Shown here: positions 57,414-64,000 of the stretch, piece by piece | Numbering within the stretch: position 1 is the stretch's first letter | How the letters are laid out: every line of letters starts with the position of its first letter | DNA from: Pyrus communis | Taxonomy: Eukaryota > Streptophyta > Magnoliopsida > Rosales > Rosaceae | NCBI RefSeq assembly: GCF_963583255.1 | Contig: NC_084819.1 | Location: forward strand, 3,851,501 to 3,915,500 | Length of the DNA stretch: 64,000 nucleotides | Direction of reading: 5' to 3' | Translations under genes and position numbers: made by a program | The notes under the pieces: generated by a model | The model's database searches: none | What the model saw: only the letters and a program-made list of their open reading frames with translations | What the model was told of the DNA's origin: nothing

Positions 57414-59380
57414 CCTTCATCAATCTGCTATGCAAAAAGCGATATATAACCTGGAAAAGACGTTTAAAACATTGTAAAAAGTGGTTATCATATCTGAAAA
57501 CACTTTTAGTCGTTCTAAAGCATTATCGGATGTGCAAGTTTAATAGGAAATTGAGGGAATAGATTAAGGAAACCTTTTGAGATTTTTGATGTTGTCTGAT
57601 TCTGATTAAAATTAGACTACTGACACTGTAAGTGGGTTGAATGTGACATCCTACAATGCACGGAGCCACTCGAATGTATCAACGTTATATTGACATATGT
57701 TGACGTATTGGTACCTAATATGAATCAAAATAATCTACCAAATATCGATGACATATAGCAACATCCACTAAATATGGACACTTCCACCGATGCTGACGAC
57801 AACGAACAAGTTCTGGAAGTTCAAATTCTTTGCATTTCCTTCGATTTTTAAGAAAAAAAAAAAAGCATCGTGATCTCTGGTGAAGTATTTGATTCTGAAA
57901 GTTATCATTGAATTTTTGTGTTCTGGAGTAATGGGTTCGTTGGATTTGCGTGTATCTCACACAAAATCAAAGAGATTAATACATGAAGTTTGAGGAAGAT
58001 ATTAATGTCGACTTGCAACGAAATCTCCAAATATTAGATGACTGAAGAGGACAACAAATCATAATGTTTTCAGAATTGGAAAAAAAAAAAAAAAAAAAAT
58101 GATCTGTGGAGAGGAACCCACCACTAAGGTAGTATGCCAATTTTCAAGTACGAAGGAAGTGAGGTCGAGTTATTAAGTATCAAGGGATTGATAAAAATGC
58201 TCTTCATGAACGTTGCAAAAATGTCAGAGAGATTGGCAAAAGATTTTTCTCAGAATTTGCAATCCATCTCACATTTAATAATACTCACATGCCGTACCTT
58301 GCTTCCGCAATTAATGCTGAATACGGCTATGCTTATGACCAACAAACACCTATAGTATCCTTAACTTATTTCTTAACACTTATACAATATAACATGTGTA
58401 ATGTTTTATCATAAAGCGCCTTGTCGTTGCATATGGAACGATTCATCATAAGTTGACTTGAAATTATGATCTTTCATTTGTTTTTGGTAATAAACAGGGA
58501 ATTATACCAAACGAGGTGAGTCCTAGTGATCCCCATCATCTCATCAAATACACGACTCCCCGTCCATTCAGGTGAAACCGTGAAAGTATGATCTTTCCTT
58601 CTAATGTAGGTGCAAGAATGACCGTTGGACTTAGACGCTATGAAATGTAGGTGCGGGAACGACCGTCGGACTTGGAGGTAAGAAAAAGTAAATTAATTAA
58701 TCGTAATCCAAGTAGATGGGTATGATTATTTGAATTCTATACACATTGGGATGTGCCCTTGGCCCCTTGGTGTTGTATATAGTATTTTACAAGTAAGAAT
58801 ACCCGCACTTCGCTGCGGGTTTTACAAACGTTAAAGTTGATAAATGATTAGCTGGAAACATTGAGAATAGTTTTGTTCATTACTTAAATAGTAGAATATG
58901 TACATGGCATATTTGTATCTACTCCATAGTAAGAACCTATGTACAACGAAAATGACCTATACTCAATTTCACGGTTGAGTTTAAAATCCTAACACAGCAG
59001 TAGCAAAGAAAATGGACTGAAAACAAAAATTAACGGCCAAAAAAGTGTAGGCATTCCCCAGTAATCAGACTTGAAATTATAGGAAGACAAATAAAATTGG
59101 AAATGAAATTACTTCAAAAGATTAGACAAGCCGCAAATTGCTACCACTCGATAATTTTGCAGAAGAAACAATTCTGTGTCAGTTATCTACACTAACCCAA
59201 ACCCAAACCCACTTCTTCAATTCCTTCTTATTTGTTTATCCTAAACAAAAGGAACCTTATGATGTTTAAACCTTAATTATCAATTATATAAAGTACTTTG
59301 GAAATACATAAACAACAAAATTCCACTAACGAACTAAACAAATGGCTCTTCAATACATTGTTACATAATCACAACTTACC
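57414..59380. other. Gene-free stretch
   Basis: Poly(A) runs near 57850 and 58080. A 73-residue frame at 58134-58355 has no recognisable domain. No gene is called. Confidence 0.4.
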
Positions 59381-59575
59381 TTCCAAATTGGACAAAATGC
59401 AATAAGCAAGAATTGCAATATTCTGAGACTTCTTCGGGTAAAGCACACACCTAATTCAGAAAATTTCCAATAAAATTGACCATGCAATAAGCAATAATTG
59501 AATATCAATACTTACCTTCCAAAAGCGCTTCACAGACTTCATCAATGGTAACATTAAGTCCCCTCAACAAAATTG
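59381..59575 (-). pseudogene. Scrambled formin FH2 fragment
   Basis: Reading the minus strand, 59575-59516 gives ILLRGLNVTIDEVCEALLEG up to a GTAAGT donor, and 59451-59381 gives VLYPKKSQNIAIL followed by unrelated residues and again TTGGAAGGTAAGT. In formin FH2 domains KKSQNIAIL comes directly before LR-LNVT-EEVCEALLEGN, so the two halves are in the wrong order. A 13 bp direct repeat ATGCAATAAGCAA (59397-59409 and 59482-59494) suggests how the rearrangement arose. No other FH2 parts are visible. Confidence 0.7.
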
Positions 59576-59612
59576 ACAAAAAAAAAAAGAAAAAAAAAGA
59601 AAAAAAAAGATT
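59573..59612. repeat. A-rich low-complexity tract
   Basis: Runs of A broken by single G bases immediately beside the formin fragment. Confidence 0.85.
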
Positions 59613-59952
59613 GTTAATGTAAATCTTGACATTTAGTAAAGATGAACAAAGGGAAGTGTAGTTATTGAGGAGGGCGCAATGTTCTTAATTGCTAAAAAAA
59701 ATTGAGTACTTTCTCCAAATGTGTTTAATAAGATACGTTAAAAACAAACATATATTGATCTATGAATATAAGTGTACCATCAGTGAAAATAAATTTTCAA
59801 TTGCTCATGAATAATTAAAACCGACATACGTTAAGAGCAACATATGAGAAGTAAGTAGACTTATTGAATTGCTCATCTCCCTAGTAACTCTTCTACCACA
59901 ATTCTTAGCATGCAAGTATGAATAAAGGCTGACAGAAATATACACCTTCTGC

Positions 59953-60565
59953 TGTAGCATCCCACATCGTCCAGCGGAGTAAATCCTGTAAGTCTTATAT
60001 GTATATTCCCATCTCTACCTAGCACGAGGCCTTTTGGAAGCTCACTGGCTTCGGGTTTTGTATGAACTCCGAAGTTAAGCGAGTCGTGTGAGTTCTCAGA
60101 AACAAAACCGTGAGGGCGTGGTCGGGGCCCAAAGCAAACAATATCGTGTTACGATGGAGTCGAGCCCGGGATGTGGTGGGGGCCCAGGCCAGGATGTGAC
60201 AATTTGGTATTAGAGCCAATCCGTGGTTGGAAGTGTGTCGACGAGGACGTCGGACCCCTAAGGGGGTGGATTGTAACATCCCACATCGCCTAAGGGAGTG
60301 GATCCTGTAAGCCTTATATGTATATTCCCATCTCTACCTAGCATGAGGCATTTTGGGAGCTCACTGGTTTCGGGTTCCGCAAGAACTCCGAAGTTAAGCG
60401 AGTTCGCGTGAGAGCAATCCCAAGATGGGTGACCCCTTGAAAAGTTCTCGTATGAGTTCATAGAAACAAAACCGTGAGGGTATGGTCGGGGTCCAAAGCG
60501 GACAATATCATGCTACGGTGGAGTCAAGCTTGGGATGTGGTGGGGGCCCGAACCAGGATGTGACA
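59953..60565 (+). mobile_element. Second Cassandra TRIM, 5' LTR shortened
   Basis: LTRs 59953-60201 (249 bp) and 60272-60565 (294 bp) start TGTAGCATC/TGTAACATC and end TGTGACA. The target duplication TCTGC flanks it (59948-59952 and 60566-60570). The primer-binding site TGGTATTAGAGC has one mismatch to initiator tRNA, and a purine tract (AAGGGGGTGGA) precedes the 3' LTR. The 5' LTR lacks about 45 bp covering the middle of the 5S-like region, which the 3' LTR keeps. Same family as 6114-6726. Confidence 0.92.
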
Positions 60566-60570
60566 TCTGC

Positions 60571-61282
60571 CGAATTGTAAACTGGGAGAAACATTAAGAA
60601 TAAATATAGGAAAAGATTTATAAGATCTTCGAAAATTGTAGAGAAATGAGTACGTAAGCATGTATAGCATATTTTTTTGAAATGGTTGAAAAACCAATTC
60701 AATCAAAGCAGAAAGTTATATGCAATTTCTAACACCCTAGCCACCATTATCACTTTTATCCCAAATGTTCACATAGTGTTTCTTTCTTTCTTTCTTTCTA
60801 TTTCGTTTAATTTGCTCTAAGGGAACTCCTTTATCTTTGTGCAGTTATAAATCTATAGTTCCCATATCTTGCTCGCTTCATTTGTGTGTGTTTATGTCAT
60901 CGAACAATCATCTGAATAAGTGAATTTTTCATGTCTACATTAATTTTCTGGACTTACATACTCCTACAATAGGCTTATCATGTCTAAAGAGTTATGTGAG
61001 ATCCATTTATTTTAATTTCCAGCCAACCATTTTCCTAAGAATGCCGTGTTATTTCCCCACTTTGCTGGAGTCTTGAAGAACCAAACCTGCTTTAATCCTA
61101 CATTTATAATTTGTAATGTTTGAATAACTTAAAAACGCATATTCATATCTAAATTCACACAATGACAAGGCAACAAAATAGTAAAAAGATAGAGGACAAA
61201 AACCAATTACATACCTTTGTTTGTTTTGATCATCAGGCATCCAATATTTATTCAACCATGTTATAAACTGGATCACACTTAC
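60571..61282. other. Gene-free stretch
   Basis: Contains a short TTTC repeat (about 60780-60798). No gene recognised, but it could hold further exons of the tentative gene to its right. Confidence 0.35.
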
Positions 61283-62328
61283 AAATAAGTAAATTCCTAG
61301 CATGTTGCTCCCTAAGCAACACCAAGTCCATCAGTTTGCACAAATCCTCCTGCAGAAAACACAACACAATTGAACCATTACGTATGATAAATTAGTAAGG
61401 ATTTAAAGTAGAGAAGTAAGGACTATTCCCTACATGTGCACTCGAAAGAGATTTTTTGTTAATCACCTGCAACAGAACTAAACACCATCAAATTCCAAAA
61501 TAAGTACAGAATAACAGAGCTAAAACTTATTTAAAAGAACTGCCCACCAACAAAATCATATGAAATATTGAAACTATGATATTTGCAAACCTAATGGATA
61601 AACACAATCACACAAACAACACAACATTGAGCAATTTCCTAACCAAATAACGCAAATAGCTTAATCCCCAACTTTTGCAATGTAATATATTCTACATGAA
61701 CCTATCTTTTGTTCCTTATTGAGATAACTCTGTCATCTAAAAAATCACGTTCTTTATCAAATTCAACAACTGGGTAATTAACATAGATTGAAAAAACGAA
61801 CTCACATAGAGATGGAAATCGTTCAGAAGCTGCGCAAAGTAGTCATCTGGAAGATCAAAGCTGTCCTGCACAGGAAATAACAAAACTGAAAAAAATCAAA
61901 CTTTAAATTACAACTACATTAAGCAATGACAATAACTAAAGGTTCAAAACTTGACCTAAAGGATCAAAATTCGAAATGGGAAACGAATGCTCACAGCTAA
62001 TTCTTGGAGTGAAGATTGAAAAATGGGACCGTTGGGTTGGAAGGATTTGGGGGAATCTGATTCTGCAAGGGAGGGTTTTGGGGAAATTGGAGAGTTTTAG
62101 GGAAGAAGAAGAAGAAGAAGAAGAAGACGAAGAAGAAATAGAACCAGAGTTGGGTTGATGTACGGATAGGAAAGAGAGCTGAGGCGTAGGAGGGTAGCGG
62201 TGGTTGAAACTTGAAAGGTGGACGAAGCGGTGAGCGACGGAAAAAGGTGGAGGAAGCTGGGAGTCCCACGTGTCATAGAATTCATCCCAATTTGACAGCA
62301 AGACAAAGGGCCAAACTTGGAATACCAT
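61283..62328 (-). CDS. Tentative plastid-targeted protein, 5' exons
   Basis: Exon 1 (61951-62328) encodes an N-terminus rich in Ser, Pro and Phe with a run of about 12 Ser, like a plastid transit region. Exon 2 (61806-61865) reads DSFDLPDDYFAQLLNDFHLY between a good acceptor and GTGAGT donor. A third segment (61283-61349) reads EDLCKLMDLVLLREQHARNLLI between GCAG and GTAAGT. A short segment at about 61437-61469 might be an extra exon. Phases join if exon 1 ends at a non-optimal GTTTTG donor. I do not recognise the family, and the 3' end is not found. Treat the model as provisional. Confidence 0.35.
62097..62142. repeat. (GAA)n microsatellite in the tentative coding exon
   Basis: About eight GAA triplets with GAC and AAA interruptions. 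On the minus strand they read as the Ser run of the tentative protein. Confidence 0.85.
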
Positions 62329-63091
62329 AAAATAATCGGGGGTAAAATAAAAAATTCACTGTACTCAGAGAGCTTGACCTGAAATCCAAGGCCAAGTCTT
62401 CAATTGCAATGAAACAAAGGGTTTATTAGCCATTTGGAAGCTCTTCAATTGCAATGAAACAAAGTCCAAATGCTTCCTTAAAAACACATATAAGTGCTTC
62501 TTGAAGCATCTGACACTAACAAACCACAAATTGACAGATGCTATCCACTATCGAATCTTTTACTTATTTATGTAGACGAAATTCTCTTCTGGCTTGGTGC
62601 TTGAAATTCAACATAACAATTAACAATTAACAATTAATGACTTCAAAAGCAGAATTATAAAACTAAAAGCTCAAGATAATCTTATTACAAAAATTAAAAT
62701 AAATAACACCCTAGAGCAATGAAATGTATCTCAGTCTCTAGAAGTCATGCTGGCAAATGCTAGCCTCTTCTTTCCGACGTCATTTTTGACTGTAAATAAA
62801 ATTAAGTCGGTGACGACTCACGCGTCACTATATTCTTCTCACAGCAAAGCAAAACCGACAATGTTGAAATAACAAAAAAGAACCAGGGGCAAAAAATGGA
62901 ATAACACTGTGCTATGAACAGTGTTTCAATTCATTTTCTCTTTTAGTGTATATATAATTTAGAAGTAAATGTCCACAAAAAAATACATAATTTATTTGCC
63001 GCCTTTAATCTTTACTTGTTTCAGTCTCATACATTAGTGCCTGTTCAAAACTCTGTAGATTTCTTTCTCATCAGTAGCTAAACTGCAACCG
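62329..63091. other. Intergenic stretch
   Basis: A short direct repeat, CTTCAATTGCAATGAAACAAAG, occurs in part twice (about 62398 and 62443). No gene recognised. Confidence 0.5.
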
Positions 63092-64000
63092 ATGGAGGAA
63101 AAGATGAAGATTTCGGTGCCAATTTTGCATCCTTCGCAGGTGACCACAATTGATGTTAACCAACTGCGCTAAGACTCCCATACAAGGCCTCTACTGCTCC
63201 CAACTATTCATGATGCTTGCCAAAACATGGGGTTTTTTTAGGTACTCCGTTTTGCTACAGTTGAGTGATCAGATCCTTCTTAAATATTAGAAAAATTCTA
63301 AACCATCAAGACGTCTAATCACAGATTCATTGTGATAGACGGCTACACTGTTCTTCTTTATTGATGTATATGATTGGTGTTCCAGGTTGTGAATCATGGA
63401 ATAAGTCAAAGAGTCATTGACAATGCTCCTAGTTCATTGTCAAAATTCTTCGAATCGCCAATGGAGAAGAAGAATATATTCTTGTCTGATGATGTAAAGA
63501 AGCCAGTGAGATTTGGGACTAGTCGAAGCAATGGTGACGCCGGTAAGGTTTCAAGGGACTTCATCAAGCTCTATGCCAACCCTATAGAATATTGGATTGG
63601 TTTATGGCCTCATGATCCCACAGACTTTAGGTAGATTGTGTTTCCATCTTGATCGTTTATCTTTTAGTTGAATCTACACTACAAGAAAAATTGACAATAG
63701 CCATTGGCAATAGTTGTACAAAATCAGGTGAGTAGAAGATGTATTAATGGTTTTTTTTTTTTCTTAGAGAAAATGTGGGGAAGTATGCATCGGAGGTAAG
63801 GAGACTTGGCATTGACATAATGGGAGCCATAATGGAGAGCTTAGGCCTAAGTCCAACCTACTTGAGAAACAGTCTTGAGCAAGGAATGCACATCGTAGTA
63901 GCTAATAGTTACCCGCAGTGCTTTTCAACAAGCAACAATCTTGGATTACCACCTTATACAGACCACAGCATCATCACCTTCCTTCTCGAAAGCACGTCAG
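63092..64000 (+). pseudogene. 2-oxoglutarate/Fe(II) dioxygenase, disrupted, 5' part
   Basis: Exons at 63092-63241, 63386-63630 and 63768 to the window end join in phase with GT-AG introns. The model is that of the plant DOXC dioxygenases (SRG1/DMR6-like). Exon 1 has PILHPSQVTTIDVNQLR, then TAA (63170-63172), then DSHTRPLLLPTIHDACQNMGFF, then TAG (63239-63241) as its last codon, where the family has Gln before VVNHGIS. Exon 2 has VVNHGIS, KKPVRFGTS, SRDFIKLYANP and WPHDPTDFR. Exon 3 has SLGLSPTYLRNSLEQGM, and LPPYTDHSIITFLL, where the iron-binding His of HxD is Tyr (codon 63955-63957). Two stops plus loss of a metal ligand indicate a pseudogene. The Arg-containing C-terminal part lies beyond the window. 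Confidence 0.82.

Noticed and set aside
58134..58355. 73-residue plus-strand frame
   Set aside because: No domain, no homologue recognised, no splice or promoter signals, and AT-rich surroundings.
1..64000. An undescribed multi-gene defence, metabolic or toxin system
   Set aside because: Genes present are scattered, from unrelated and known plant families, with no co-oriented cluster of unknown genes. The unusual signals come from nested transposons and decaying genes.

Overview
This 64 kb window is nuclear DNA of a dicot. It is AT-rich and gene-poor, its genes have GT-AG introns, and it carries many plant transposons. A small group of plant genes sits between long stretches of nested transposon debris. 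Two Cassandra TRIMs (5S-rRNA-like LTRs), several Tourist-like and Mutator-like MITEs, an RTE-type LINE and a tRNA-derived SINE are visible. The repertoire would fit Rosaceae (apple, pear or Prunus), but that assignment is an impression and not proven here.

Layout: 1-8.65 kb is an old tandem duplication of one non-coding block. The second copy was expanded by a Mutator-type MITE, a Harbinger-type TIR complex and a Cassandra element, and the matching empty sites survive in the first copy. 8.7-19.5 kb is gene-free, with tandem repeats, a Copia-like LTR remnant and a MITE inserted into another copy of itself. 19.6-21.2 kb holds an intronless plastid phospholipase A1 (PLA1-Ibeta2/DAD1-like). 21.2-27.5 kb is repeats, including a small TRIM-like LTR and a long LTR-like block. 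27.5-28.5 kb holds an intronless cyclin T on the minus strand. 28.8-31 kb has a MITE and a SINE split by a TIR-element dimer. 33.0-35.4 kb is a two-exon cupin gene (minus). 35.5-37.4 kb is a large inverted-repeat element. 39.1-41.5 kb is a seven-exon RGG-repeat RNA-binding protein gene (RGGA/SERBP1 type). 42.3-45.3 kb is a dead RTE LINE. A tRNA-Glu(CTC) follows at 46.05 kb, then a broken DYW-type PPR gene (46.2-47.5 kb), then an eight-exon RABD2/RAB1 GTPase (48.4-50.1 kb, minus). 50.6-64 kb holds more TIR elements, a two-exon 100-residue membrane protein, a monooxygenase 3' fragment, a scrambled formin FH2 fragment, the second Cassandra, a tentative plastid-protein gene and the 5' part of a 2-oxoglutarate dioxygenase gene with nonsense codons.

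The genes do not form a pathway. From memory of the Arabidopsis map, the order PLA1-Ibeta2, RGGA, DYW-PPR matches neighbours At4g16820, At4g16830 and At4g16835, so this looks like a conserved segment in which the PPR member has decayed. I see no convincing undescribed multi-gene system. The most informative signals are the nested insertions with readable target-site duplications and empty sites, and the pattern of decay in the PPR and dioxygenase genes.
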